Assembly (NCBI GenBank): GCA_949752735.1
Contig: OX457039.1
Coordinates: 21,560,830 to 21,624,829, forward strand
DNA: 64,000 bases
From: Lumbricus terrestris
Taxonomy: Eukaryota; Annelida; Clitellata; Crassiclitellata; Lumbricidae
Reading direction: 5' to 3'
Shown: piece after piece, positions 50,997-59,697 of the stretch
Position numbering within the stretch: position 1 is the first letter of the stretch
Layout: the number at the start of each line of letters is the position of its first letter
Made by a program: the position numbers and the translations under genes
The notes under the pieces: model-generated
What the model was told of the DNA's origin: nothing
Database searches by the model: none
The model's input: only the letters and a program-made list of their open reading frames with translations

Positions 50997-52289
50997 ATGA
51001 AATCAGATATTCTAAGATTTGCCGAACAACCTCTAATTGACGAGGGTATCGAGCGCTACCAATACCACCAGTATGAACCGATTCAGGGATCGAATCTAAA
51101 CACCGCAGGGGGAGAGATAGTAATCAACATTTATTCTCAAGATGTTTTCAACCATCCGGCGGAATCTTACCTATTATTCGAGGGTAGATTATTGAAGGCG
51201 GACAACACCACCGCGTACGTTAATGCCGATGCTGTTGCCCTTACGAATAATGGTCTCATGCATCTTTTCTACAATATTAAATACGAATTAGGAGATCAAA
51301 TCGTTGAATCATTACGTAACCCAGGTCAAGCGACTACGATGCTTGGTTTACTCAAATACCCAAATGATTTTCAACTAGCACAAGGTTTGAATCAGCTGTG
51401 GTATAAGGACAGTGGCGCTACGGCTGTTATCGTGGATAATCAAGGTTTCGCCGTTAGACAGTCGTATCTAATTAGAAAACCGGGAGACAAAGGCACGTTT
51501 AGTTTTATCGTTCCATTGAGCCATATTTTAGGATTTTGTGATGATTACAACAAGGTTATTTTTGGAATGAATCACAAGCTAACTCTTGTTCGTAAAGCCG
51601 ATGATGACGCAATTTTTCGACTCGCCGCTGCGGGTGCTGGGAAAGTCAGATTAGATAAAATCGCGTGGTTCATGCCGCACGTCGTTCCGTCCCTTGAGGA
51701 GAAGCTTGAATTGCTCAAAACGATCGAATCTAAAGTATCGCTACCAGTTGCATACAGGGCTCGCCAATGCGATAATACAAGCGTCCCACAAGCGACTACT
51801 TTTGAATGGTCACTTGGCGCCAAGTCATCGGCTGAGAAACCAAGGTACATCATCATTGGATTTCAAACCGATCGTGGAGGTGATCAAGAAAAAAACCCAT
51901 CGGTTTTCGATCATTGCAATCTAAAGGACATCTACGTCATGATGAACCAGGAACAATACCCAGCCGTCGGCTTCAACCTATCATTCCCGAATCAGCAATT
52001 CTCACGAGCTTACAGAGAAGCGGCCTTGTTTGGTGAAACATTCTACGGAACGGACGAACTGGTATCGCAAAGCAATATCACACCGTCAGACTTCAAAGAC
52101 CTGTTCCCGATTATGGTGATTGATGTAAGCAATCAAGCTGAGCGTCTAAAGTCATCGATGGTCGACCTCAAGATCAAAGCTACTTTTAATGTTGCTCCGA
52201 CGGCTGGTACAGATGCGTACGCGGTGCTGATTTACGACAAGTTACTCAATTTTAAATCGGATGGTACGAAATTGACTATGGTGTATTAA
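50997..52289 (+). CDS. MCP: major capsid protein, double jelly-roll
   Basis: 430 residues, a normal Polinton MCP length. Recognisable segments are YHQYEPIQGSNLNTAGGEIV at the N-terminus, SYLLFEGRLLKAD, LMHLFYNIKYELGDQIVESL, FIVPLSHILGF, then RYIIIGFQTDRGG and a C-terminal YAVLIYDKLLNFKSDGTKLT. The family forms trimeric hexon-like capsomers of icosahedral virions. The frame is intact. Start context AATAAAATG. Confidence 0.92.
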   Translation: MKSDILRFAEQPLIDEGIERYQYHQYEPIQGSNLNTAGGEIVINIYSQDVFNHPAESYLLFEGRLLKADNTTAYVNADAVALTNNGLMHLFYNIKYELGDQIVESLRNPGQATTMLGLLKYPNDFQLAQGLNQLWYKDSGATAVIVDNQGFAVRQSYLIRKPGDKGTFSFIVPLSHILGFCDDYNKVIFGMNHKLTLVRKADDDAIFRLAAAGAGKVRLDKIAWFMPHVVPSLEEKLELLKTIESKVSLPVAYRARQCDNTSVPQATTFEWSLGAKSSAEKPRYIIIGFQTDRGGDQEKNPSVFDHCNLKDIYVMMNQEQYPAVGFNLSFPNQQFSRAYREAALFGETFYGTDELVSQSNITPSDFKDLFPIMVIDVSNQAERLKSSMVDLKIKATFNVAPTAGTDAYAVLIYDKLLNFKSDGTKLTMVY

Positions 52290-52311
52290 AAAAATATCTT
52301 GTACTATAAAA

Positions 52312-52701
52312 ATGAAACTGATAGAATTGAAAACGCTGGTGAAAGAGCACGGTATCAAAAGATGGACTCATCTCAACAAGCCTGAACTTATCGATCTATT
52401 GTTCGAGAAGGGTGTACTCTCGCGTGATATCGCTGAAAAAGAGAAACAGCGGCGAGAACCGAAGGCGCCAAGCACGGATGAAAAATATGACAGATTGAAA
52501 AAAATCAGAAACCAACCCAGGCGAGTAGATATATTAGACCGAGAAACGGGTGAAGTAAGCTCGTATACATCGATTTACAAAGCGGGTAAAGCACACGGGG
52601 AAAGCGCGCGAACAATCTTATTTTTCAATGGCCGAGTATGGAGAAACAGATACGAAATTAAAGTTCATGAGAAAGAGGGTGATGATTTTGTAACAAATTA
52701 A
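52312..52701 (+). CDS. SAP-like + NUMOD-like DNA-binding protein
   Basis: 129 residues. Residues 1-38 (MKLIELKTLVKEHGIKRWTH ... LIDLLFEKG) look like a SAP/Rho-N helix-extension-helix that binds DNA. Residues about 70-120 (RVDILDRETGEVSSYTSIYK, AGKAHGESARTILFF, WRNRYEI) match NUMOD1-type modules that follow homing endonucleases. No nuclease domain is attached. It is the last gene of the rightward block and faces the fibre genes across 27 bases. A DNA-binding or regulatory role is inferred. Start TATAAAAATG. Confidence 0.6.
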   Translation: MKLIELKTLVKEHGIKRWTHLNKPELIDLLFEKGVLSRDIAEKEKQRREPKAPSTDEKYDRLKKIRNQPRRVDILDRETGEVSSYTSIYKAGKAHGESARTILFFNGRVWRNRYEIKVHEKEGDDFVTN

Positions 52702-52728
52702 ATTCAAAACTAAATGTGGTTTCGAATT

Positions 52729-53463
52729 TTAAGGTCGTATGAAGGCTGCTGAAAACTCGTGGGCTTTAATGTTTGAGTCAACGTCTGATAAAACAGCTAT
52801 CTCGAGGTAGTCGGTATTATCTAATCGAACTAGGCAAGTACCCGATACATTATTATTAGCTGCGGGCGTACCTCCACCACCAAAGTCACCTCCACCACCG
52901 GGCATCTTCATGTACGTTGTTCCATTTTTGGTCAAGGAAACATTACCGTAAGTTCTAGCACTATTAGCGTGAAATTCCACAAACACCGTAACTATATAAC
53001 ATCCGGCTTTCTGAGGAAAGAAACGTTTCGTATCCATGAAACAATTATCCTGATCGAATCTTTTTCTCGGAAATTTTACTTGCGTCGCAACGCTAGCGGG
53101 GATAGCCTGAACAGCTTGGGAGTAGCCACAAAACGCCGGGCCAAAGAATCGGTTGGTTGAAGCAATTTGTTCGTCGACATATTTTTTATTAGTCAAATGA
53201 TTATCGTTAGACGGAATGTACGGGTGATTCGTTACCAAATCTACACCTTGTCCATAACTTAGAGCCTCATCCATTCCTGCATCCGGATTATTCGTTATAG
53301 GTAGACCTTTAATGCATTTACCATTCATATTTAGATCTCCTGTAGCCGCATTCGCTCCATCTCGTCTTAGAAAAGTATTGTTGACTTGGGATAATGTGAT
53401 ACCACCTGCTATTACTCGTGGTGTTGATCCACCATCCATTTGGCCAAATATGTTTACAGGCAT
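52729..53463 (-). CDS. fibre-like protein 1 with C1q/TNF-like head
   Basis: 244 residues. The N-terminal 105 contain phage tail-fibre-like text (NTFLRRDGANAATGDLNMNG, CIKGLP, NHLTNKKYVDEQ). The last about 110 (KAGCYIVTVFVEFHAN, NGTTYMKM, TDYLEIAVLS, FSAAFIRP) have the strand pattern of a C1q/TNF-like trimeric head. It is likely a receptor-binding spike on the virion. Between, a Gly-rich loop (PGGGGDFGGGG) lies in the head. The paralogue at 53492 shares the N-terminus closely and the head loosely. Start AATAAAATG. Confidence 0.7.
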   Translation of the reverse strand: MPVNIFGQMDGGSTPRVIAGGITLSQVNNTFLRRDGANAATGDLNMNGKCIKGLPITNNPDAGMDEALSYGQGVDLVTNHPYIPSNDNHLTNKKYVDEQIASTNRFFGPAFCGYSQAVQAIPASVATQVKFPRKRFDQDNCFMDTKRFFPQKAGCYIVTVFVEFHANSARTYGNVSLTKNGTTYMKMPGGGGDFGGGGTPAANNNVSGTCLVRLDNTDYLEIAVLSDVDSNIKAHEFSAAFIRP

Positions 53464-53491
53464 TTTATTACACGGTGATTTTTTTCAGCCG

Positions 53492-54217
53492 CTATGGTCT
53501 TAAGAATGCGAGGGAAAAATCCTTAGCAACTATACCTACAGCGACGGTTGAATAAACACCTATCTCGAGGTAGTCGTTTTCGGTTAGATAAAGTATGGTA
53601 CTACCTGTTGCATTGATAGTACCACCTGATGCACCCTCTCCACCCGCAATTTGCATATGCACCCCTGAATTTTTATACAGGTAAACGAAACCCGAAGTAG
53701 CAGCACCGAAGTTACGAAATTCTATGTGCGTCGAAACGATATAGCAACCGGCTTTACCGGGCTCGATTATAGTAGTCCCTATTCTACCGTTGAACTCTCT
53801 ATCCAATCTGTCTGTCTTGAAAGAAACTTTTGTGTAAGTTTCGGCGCGTATAGCTTGCGTAGCTGAAGTGTACATGCTAATCACGGGTCCGATTGCTTTC
53901 GTGTTGACAAATTTTTCAGCCGTTGCATCGACGTATTTCTTGTTAGTCAAATTATTATTGTTCGTCGGTACATTATCGTGATTCGTTATCAAATCTATAG
54001 CCTGTCCTCGACTTAGTGCCTCGTCTTTTCCCGCTTCCGAAGTATTCGTTGTAGGTAGACCTTTTATCACGCGGCCATTCATATCTAGATCTCCAGTAAC
54101 AGGGTTTGCTCCATCTCGTCTTAGAAAAGTACTGTTTGCTTGAGTTAATGTGATGCCGCCTGCTATTACTCGTGGCGCTGATTCGCTAGCCATTTGACCA
54201 AATATGTTTACAGGCAT
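53492..54217 (-). CDS. fibre-like protein 2 with C1q/TNF-like head
   Basis: 241 residues, a tandem paralogue of the 52729-53463 gene. Both begin MPVNIFGQM, then RVIAGGITL and FLRRDGAN, keeping one attachment end. The head differs: GRIGTTIIEPGKAGCYIVST, NDYLEIGVYS, FSLAFLRP. Divergence concentrated in the head is what receptor diversification looks like, but I have not computed rates. Start context AATAAAAAATG. Confidence 0.7.
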   Translation of the reverse strand: MPVNIFGQMASESAPRVIAGGITLTQANSTFLRRDGANPVTGDLDMNGRVIKGLPTTNTSEAGKDEALSRGQAIDLITNHDNVPTNNNNLTNKKYVDATAEKFVNTKAIGPVISMYTSATQAIRAETYTKVSFKTDRLDREFNGRIGTTIIEPGKAGCYIVSTHIEFRNFGAATSGFVYLYKNSGVHMQIAGGEGASGGTINATGSTILYLTENDYLEIGVYSTVAVGIVAKDFSLAFLRP

Positions 54218-54239
54218 TTTTTATTACGCTATAATATTT

Positions 54240-54674
54240 TTAGTACAATTCATTTATGACTTCTTGAAATTTCATTCCATCTTTGCATGTTTTCTTTAGG
54301 ACATACAGGCATAAATGACCGCAAAAGACTTCACCATCTGGTTGGATTCGTTCGCTGTTGTAGTAGACGGGGCTGTGTAAATATTTTATCAGTTCGGTAG
54401 GAGGAGGTAGGCCGTAGCTGTCGAAATATATTTTATCCTTGCCGTTCTTTAAAAAAGTGCACCAGTGTGTCCCGGATCCCTTCGAGTCATCTAGGTTCAA
54501 TATCCCGCATTCGTTTCGTCTAGGTTTCTTCGGTAATTCGTCTCGTAAGAAGACGCCTCTGAAGTTTGGAATATTCAGCTTCTTCACAGCATCTATCAAC
54601 TGTATGTTTGATAGAGGGATATTAGGTAGTATGGCACCCTCGATATTTATCTCTTTGTATGTCTCAAAACTCAT
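54240..54674 (-). CDS. PRO: adenain-like cysteine protease (C5 family)
   Basis: 144 residues from the ATG at 54674, chosen because it sits in GTAAAATG and directly follows the stop of the upstream gene; another ATG at 54686 overlaps that gene. The catalytic triad is visible: H in GTHWCTF, D in IYFDSYG and C in EVFCGHLCLYVL. Adenain cleaves virion precursors at (M/I/L)XGX|G and similar sites, and candidate sites exist in the products of 46939 and 50549. The frame is intact. Confidence 0.9.
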   Translation of the reverse strand: MSFETYKEINIEGAILPNIPLSNIQLIDAVKKLNIPNFRGVFLRDELPKKPRRNECGILNLDDSKGSGTHWCTFLKNGKDKIYFDSYGLPPPTELIKYLHSPVYYNSERIQPDGEVFCGHLCLYVLKKTCKDGMKFQEVINELY

Positions 54675-54675
54675 T

Positions 54676-54963
54676 TTACATTTCACCTAAATATTTGATA
54701 AAATCATACGCTTTTTCCATCTGCTCTATTTTATTCGCTTTTTGCATATTTTTTTCCAATAGCACCGGGCATATATTCATCCAATTCACAGCTTTATGAA
54801 GTTCTTTTTCATCGAACGATGATATTGGTAAAACAAAATCGAGATGCCACACCGAGCCGAAATTGTCCATGCTCATACCCTCTTCAAATTGGAACTCAAT
54901 CCATTTCGTAAATGTTTTAAGACCGATACCGATTTTACATTTGAGACATGCTGGGATTTCCAT
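54676..54963 (-). CDS. HNH-like protein with degenerate active site
   Basis: 95 residues from the ATG at 54963 (TATAAAAATG). The middle reads EGMSMDNFGSVWHLDFVLPI then SSFDEKELHKAVNWMNICPV. It matches HNH-type proteins in phages and large viruses (G-M-x-W-D-N-[YF]-G-x-WH-[IL]-DH-x-IP-x-SSF ... N-x-x-P). The catalytic DH is DF here. Only one CxxC-like pair (CLKC) remains at the N-terminus. It has probably lost nuclease activity and may act in DNA binding. The stop overlaps the protease start context. Confidence 0.6.
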   Translation of the reverse strand: MEIPACLKCKIGIGLKTFTKWIEFQFEEGMSMDNFGSVWHLDFVLPISSFDEKELHKAVNWMNICPVLLEKNMQKANKIEQMEKAYDFIKYLGEM

Positions 54964-55010
54964 TTTTATATTAGAATAAAAAAAATTATATTTCATGTTT
55001 AGTCTTTAGC

Positions 55011-56714
55011 CTAAGTTTTCAGCGAATAGTGGCCATAAGCTAAAGTATGTAAACCATCTTGCATTATGACTCTTTTATCATCATCAGCGGACAGCGCGAC
55101 TTTATTAATCTCTTCGGTGTAGATATCGTGATGATGAGACCTAATAACATTCATACGTCTCGATTGTTCTCGTTTGGTGAATAAGCAATCTTTGTAGTCT
55201 TCATGAGTAATTGATTTCTTAACAACGTATTTTTTAACACCTTTGCATTTCTTGTGGTCTACGCCGGCCATCTTATACGAATACAACTTGGATCTAAGTC
55301 CCACGAATTCTTCGATTTGTTTACCTGCAGCTTCGTCCTTGAACAAGCCGATTACTTTCTTATTCACTCCGGTTTCAATACCGGACGGATGATCTTTTAG
55401 ATAATCACTCGTGTCAAACATGCTTCGAACATCTGGAGCTATATCGGCATAGAAATCTTCGGTTTTAATTTCGTACGCCAAAGAATCCGTATCTGTGAAT
55501 AACAGTTTAGCTCTATCTCCATACTTGTCCTTGATGTAATTATAATGAAAATCATACATGAGCGTTTTACTCAAGTCTAGGATGCACATTCCTAGATATA
55601 TCGGCTTGTTATAGAACAGCTTGGTCTTTTTCATATGAATAGCGATGAGATTTTCATCGAATATAGTTCGTCTGTCGTAATTAGTTTTCGCCGCGAGCGT
55701 AATAGCTTCCTTCTCGTTACACACCAATCGTACATCAACTCGATTCTCGATACATTCCATAGTTTTTCCAAAGACGCTATTATTCATCAGCTTGAAAAAG
55801 TCCTTCTCGAAATCGTTTTTAGCTTTCGTTCTCAATTTCGTATTCAACTCGATATACTCTTTCAGCCACGCTTTTTCTTTGAATATTAGCCCACGGTGAA
55901 TTTTACCGATTTTCAACCCGAGACTTTCGTACAACTGTAAATTAGCGTAATGAACTACATATTTCTTTTTGTCGTTCAAATTTGGAATTAGTTTCGCTAC
56001 AACCGATCCTGGGGGTTTCACACTCTCAGGGGCTAATGGATAATCGTTATGCAGGTCGTGTAATTCTTCAGGATATTCTAAATCGACTTCTAACACGCAG
56101 CCCACTCCATCTGGTTCGACAACGCTTTTCCAATCTTTCAGCTCAGTATCAGTCATCCATTTAAAGTCGTAAGTCGGTAGCGGTTTACACATTGCCCATC
56201 CGTACAAGTTGTTTGCGTCTAAGTACGGAATGAATGTCGAGGGCTGAGTGGGGTCGAAAGCTTCTCCTATGTACTTGTTGTTCGCTTTCCCGTATCGATT
56301 CGAAATCGTGCTGACTCCTCCTCTTATTCCTTGCTTAATCATCAGTAACATATCGTAATCGCTCAACAACTCCAAATATACATTGGTTAACTTCAGAGCG
56401 GCGTCCCATGCTAGTCCGGGTGAAGTGTAATACCAGGCGGGATCTAAGTTGTAGTTCTTCATACAGACGTCTCTGAAGTTTTCGAATACATCGGCCAGCA
56501 GTAGAACATCCGAAAGATTGTACAAATTGTGATATTCTCGTAACGTTTTACAACCAAATTTACCCCATACCATTCTCGCATGTTCGTAGTCTTCATCGCT
56601 GATACCTGAATCGTTTAGTTTTGAATAGAAGTTATGCTTTGGCGGTAATTCGGTTTCATTTAGTCTTTCAACTCCATCAACGTAATCGTATGGGTAAACG
56701 CCCTTTCTAAGCAA
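55011..56714 (-). CDS. POLB: DNA polymerase B, C-terminal (polymerase) part
   Basis: About 567 codons in the frame after a break. Polymerase motifs are A: YLDANNLYGWAM; B: KLMNNSVFGKTME; C: LLFTDTDSLAYEI. A late YSYKMAG motif fits the protein-primed family. These domains copy linear DNA primed by a terminal protein. The first ATG-like codon of this piece is not a real start, since the family protein continues straight from the fragment at 56720-58795. The two pieces are offset by one base at an A6 run (56736-56741, plus strand). Confidence 0.93.
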   Translation of the reverse strand: MLRKGVYPYDYVDGVERLNETELPPKHNFYSKLNDSGISDEDYEHARMVWGKFGCKTLREYHNLYNLSDVLLLADVFENFRDVCMKNYNLDPAWYYTSPGLAWDAALKLTNVYLELLSDYDMLLMIKQGIRGGVSTISNRYGKANNKYIGEAFDPTQPSTFIPYLDANNLYGWAMCKPLPTYDFKWMTDTELKDWKSVVEPDGVGCVLEVDLEYPEELHDLHNDYPLAPESVKPPGSVVAKLIPNLNDKKKYVVHYANLQLYESLGLKIGKIHRGLIFKEKAWLKEYIELNTKLRTKAKNDFEKDFFKLMNNSVFGKTMECIENRVDVRLVCNEKEAITLAAKTNYDRRTIFDENLIAIHMKKTKLFYNKPIYLGMCILDLSKTLMYDFHYNYIKDKYGDRAKLLFTDTDSLAYEIKTEDFYADIAPDVRSMFDTSDYLKDHPSGIETGVNKKVIGLFKDEAAGKQIEEFVGLRSKLYSYKMAGVDHKKCKGVKKYVVKKSITHEDYKDCLFTKREQSRRMNVIRSHHHDIYTEEINKVALSADDDKRVIMQDGLHTLAYGHYSLKT

Positions 56715-56719
56715 AAGAT

Positions 56720-58795
56720 CTAACTTGTCACCTTCAAAAAATCACCTAAATTCTTACACTGATCTTTACGGAGGTTCTTTGATAACGCGTCGAGACTCGA
56801 AGGCATGAATCTAAAACTATCGATGAAACGTAATTCTCGCTTGACTATTTTCTCTTTTCCCTCTTTGTCTATGAATTTATCTACTACGATCTCTCGACTG
56901 AACGATATATACTTTTCTTCATTACACGGGATACACTTAATTTTCTCGTCCTCCCCACCTCGCAATTTCTTCACGAATAGATGGCTGTCGTACCCGGTTA
57001 GATTATGAAATACAACTGGGAAAAACTTGGGAACTTTATATTTTAGATTGCATTTGTTATGAGCAGCACCTCTGAATTTACCACTTAGATGACAATGATC
57101 TCTGACTCGATCGGGGCCTAACTTCCACCCGCAGATATGACAGTGAGTAGCTTCGTCGTAACTTTTCTTCTCAGTTTTACCGAATATCATAGTCTTTGGG
57201 AATTTGAACTGGTTGTATATTTGTTTTACATTTTCTACAAGAGAATTTATGAATTTCTGAGCGACATCGTCTTCTTCGTTTTCAGCCGTAAACATCACCG
57301 GATCTTGGGAATAAACGCTGTCGTCGAAGCATTTGATGTGGTAACAAAACGAGCCAGGAGTATGTTTCTGATATTTATTGGTGTAAGATGTGGTGGGATC
57401 AGGCTGACATGTATCGATCGGTTTAATGAAGGATTCGAAATCCGCATAGACGACGAAGGGCACTCTCATTTTTCTATAATGATTTTCAAAAAATAGCACG
57501 GTCTCATATTCCGGTAATACAATTCGTTGAGCGTCTTGCTGGGAACAGTACTCAACATGTTTGGCGAGCGCTTCTGATCGTGTATACCCTGTCAAACATC
57601 TTCTACAATAGTGCATCGAATGTACGGATTTTTCTGTTCGCGCTGCCATCAATCTATTGAAGTTCTTAATCCAACAGTAATGCTTCTTTTCATCGTCGGA
57701 AATAAGCAGTAGATCAACGCAGGTATCGCTTTCATGCTTTGATATATATAATGGGTAAACGCCCCCTTCATAACCGAAAACGTTAACGCTAATGTTATTA
57801 CGTTGCTCAAACTTTTGTATAATATTAGCATTGACAGCAACCGGGAATTCAATACCACTCCAATCGAGTTTCTCAGATTGTTCTTTCAGATCTCTAGTGA
57901 TTCTATGCGGGTTATCTTCAGTTGGATTTAGCGCCCTGACAACCGACCACTTGAAACATTCCGCGTCATCATTTTTCATATTAATAATAGCCTTTTTATT
58001 TGCCAAATACGCAGGAAGCGGAATATATGAACTGCCTTTCAATGGCTTGTATACCACTGTATCGATATCCAACTTCACAACGGCACTGAATCGCCAATTA
58101 CTACCACGCATCTGAAAACTAGCCATGCTCTCCTTAATTTTATCCACTGCGTTGGTATATATTTCCTTCACATCGGTTGCTTCTAAAATAATATCAGTCT
58201 TTGATTTGAAATTAGGCTCAGCCGTTGCTATTTCACCGGATTTCATGTCTACTTTCTCCATTACGCACATGAGATTTAGTTGAACTTTTACCCCTCGATT
58301 TTTAGCTAGCAACCTAACTACTTGCGGTCTTACAGCCTTGAGAAAAGATGCAACATCGATCCTGTTGTTGCCATCGATCGTGTATCTTTTTGTAAACCCT
58401 TTGATGGCCGTCGCAGTCTCTCGAAGTTTGAACCTATGAACGGGTGGTTTTATTCGAGGAGGTAACTGACTAATCTCACTAGTCAGCCAATCTGGGAAAG
58501 ATTGATTTTTCGTCTTCAAAAATTTCCAAGTATTCTTTTCCAAGTATGTTGTAAGTTCCGCTTTTCCCAATCTTGTAGATCCTTTTTGGCCTCTCCGCTT
58601 CATAATTTCTCGCAATTCTTGTAAAGTGCCGGGAGTACGCGTCGGAGCTTTGTTGTCTAGGACCCGAGCGCCTAGTCGATCTCCGTGTGATATGAGTGCG
58701 ATAAGTTCCGCTTTTCCTAATCTTGAGTATCCTTTTTGTCCTCTTTGTTTAGGAATTTGCCGCAATTCTTTCAAATTATACGTTTTGTAGTCCAT
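56720..58795 (-). CDS. POLB: DNA polymerase B, N-terminal (exonuclease) part
   Basis: 691 codons, ATG at 58795 in TATAAAATG. Residues 1-95 hold two SAP-like repeats (YNLKELRQIPKQRGQKGYS, LQELREIMKRRGQKGSTRLG). Next are a C2H2-like finger (CRRCLTGY ... HVEYC) and exonuclease motif I (VYADFESF). An embedded HNH/endo-VII-like finger follows (CHICGWKLGPDRVRDHCHLS), then ExoII (FHNLTGYDSHLF) and the region before ExoIII (RFIDSFRFMPSSLDALSKNL). The frame ends early at 56720 because of a one-base slip in a homopolymer. This may be a mutation, a sequencing error, or bypassed in expression. Confidence 0.93.
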   Translation of the reverse strand: MDYKTYNLKELRQIPKQRGQKGYSRLGKAELIALISHGDRLGARVLDNKAPTRTPGTLQELREIMKRRGQKGSTRLGKAELTTYLEKNTWKFLKTKNQSFPDWLTSEISQLPPRIKPPVHRFKLRETATAIKGFTKRYTIDGNNRIDVASFLKAVRPQVVRLLAKNRGVKVQLNLMCVMEKVDMKSGEIATAEPNFKSKTDIILEATDVKEIYTNAVDKIKESMASFQMRGSNWRFSAVVKLDIDTVVYKPLKGSSYIPLPAYLANKKAIINMKNDDAECFKWSVVRALNPTEDNPHRITRDLKEQSEKLDWSGIEFPVAVNANIIQKFEQRNNISVNVFGYEGGVYPLYISKHESDTCVDLLLISDDEKKHYCWIKNFNRLMAARTEKSVHSMHYCRRCLTGYTRSEALAKHVEYCSQQDAQRIVLPEYETVLFFENHYRKMRVPFVVYADFESFIKPIDTCQPDPTTSYTNKYQKHTPGSFCYHIKCFDDSVYSQDPVMFTAENEEDDVAQKFINSLVENVKQIYNQFKFPKTMIFGKTEKKSYDEATHCHICGWKLGPDRVRDHCHLSGKFRGAAHNKCNLKYKVPKFFPVVFHNLTGYDSHLFVKKLRGGEDEKIKCIPCNEEKYISFSREIVVDKFIDKEGKEKIVKRELRFIDSFRFMPSSLDALSKNLRKDQCKNLGDFLKVTS
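56736..56741 (-). other. frameshift point in POLB (A6/T6 run)
   Basis: At this six-base homopolymer the polymerase coding sequence changes frame; both sides are collinear with the family. Length change in such a run is a common mutation and a common assembly error. Confidence 0.75.
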
Positions 58796-58849
58796 TTTAT
58801 ATACAAGATATTATCTTTATACTGATACAAGATAATTTTTTTTCAAAAT

Positions 58850-59292
58850 TTGACTTCATCAGACACCAGTACATTGGTTCTGTCGCGATTACGAGGGGAC
58901 TTATGGTCAATGGTCCTCTCAATAGGTAAATTGGGGTCAAAGGTCGGGAATTTACCTTTGTACTGGTCAAATGTGTAATATTGGTCCTAAGTTATGGGTC
59001 AAAGGTTAAACATGTAGGCAAATGTGAAATATTGGTCCTAAGTTATGGGTCAAAGGTTAAACATGTAGGCAAATTGGGGTCAAAGGTCGGGTTGACCCTA
59101 AGTTGTGGTCAAAGGTCAAACATGTAGGCAAATTGGGGTCAAAGGTCGGGTTGACCCTAAGTTGTGGTCAAAGTTCGGAAATTGAAGGCAAATTATGAGT
59201 CGACACATTTTTTGAAGCATGGTTATGGGTCGACACATTTTTTTGAACCATGGTTATGGGTCGATGTTCTAGAATATCTCGGCCCTACTACT
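58850..59292 (-). repeat. Polinton right terminal inverted repeat (443 bp)
   Basis: The inverse copy of 42650-43092, of equal length. The apparent identity implies recent insertion or gene conversion between ends. Confidence 0.95.
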
Positions 59293-59298
59293 AACATA

Positions 59299-59340
59299 GA
59301 GTCGGACATCAGGCAAAGTTGGACAAAAAATTTTTGCCGG
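59299..59340. other. host flank right of the Polinton
   Basis: The host sequence resumes after AACATA (59293-59298), with TCGGACATCAGGCAAAGTTG. Confidence 0.6.
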
Positions 59341-59697
59341 TGTCGCGTGACAGAGTCTCCCCCTAAAAGTCTCCCCCCGGAGACTTTATTTCGAAACAGA
59401 TTATCCCCCGGAGGATATGTTCCAGAATAAATTCGCTCCCGGAGAGTATATTCTGAAATAAAGTCTCCGTGGGAGAGAGAATATTTCCGCCGTCCACGAA
59501 ATAAAGTCTCCCCCGTTCAGCGTAAAATTGGCTACAGTCGCATCAAATATAGAGATGAGCGGGCTAAACGGTTAGTTTACGTTGCAAGATTATATAACAA
59601 GAAAACATATAATACTATAACTTCAGGAAATTTCTTCCAATACAGAGTTTCAGCCAGGGGGAGACTTTGTATCGGGGGAGACTTTGTTTCGTGACAT
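59341..59697. mobile_element. TIR element with 'gtctccccc' ends
   Basis: TGTCGCGTGACAGAGTCTCC mirrors GGAGACTTTGTTTCGTGACA. The interior repeats AAATAAAGTCTCC and GGAGACTTT words in both orientations. About 357 bp, no coding, TSD not clear. It lies 48 bp from the right end of the Polinton. Confidence 0.6.

Larger units (their letters stand above)
42650..59292. mobile_element. complete Polinton/Maverick element (16,643 bp)
   Basis: The element begins AGTAGTAGGGCCGAGATATT and ends with its inverse. It is flanked by the 6-bp duplication AACATA (42644-42649, 59293-59298). Polintons typically have 6-bp TSDs and AG...CT ends. It encodes the diagnostic set: protein-primed POLB, retrovirus-like integrase, packaging ATPase, adenain-like protease, double-jelly-roll capsid and minor capsid. 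The gene order is two leftward genes, a rightward block of eleven ORFs, and a leftward block of six, convergent at 52701/52729. Visible damage is one frameshift in POLB, plus an integrase oddity (no ATG, short D-E spacing). Confidence 0.97.

Noticed and set aside
54674..54686. Protease start at the upstream ATG 54686
   Set aside because: The ATG at 54674 has the TAAAATG context shared by the element's genes, and the earlier one overlaps the preceding coding sequence.
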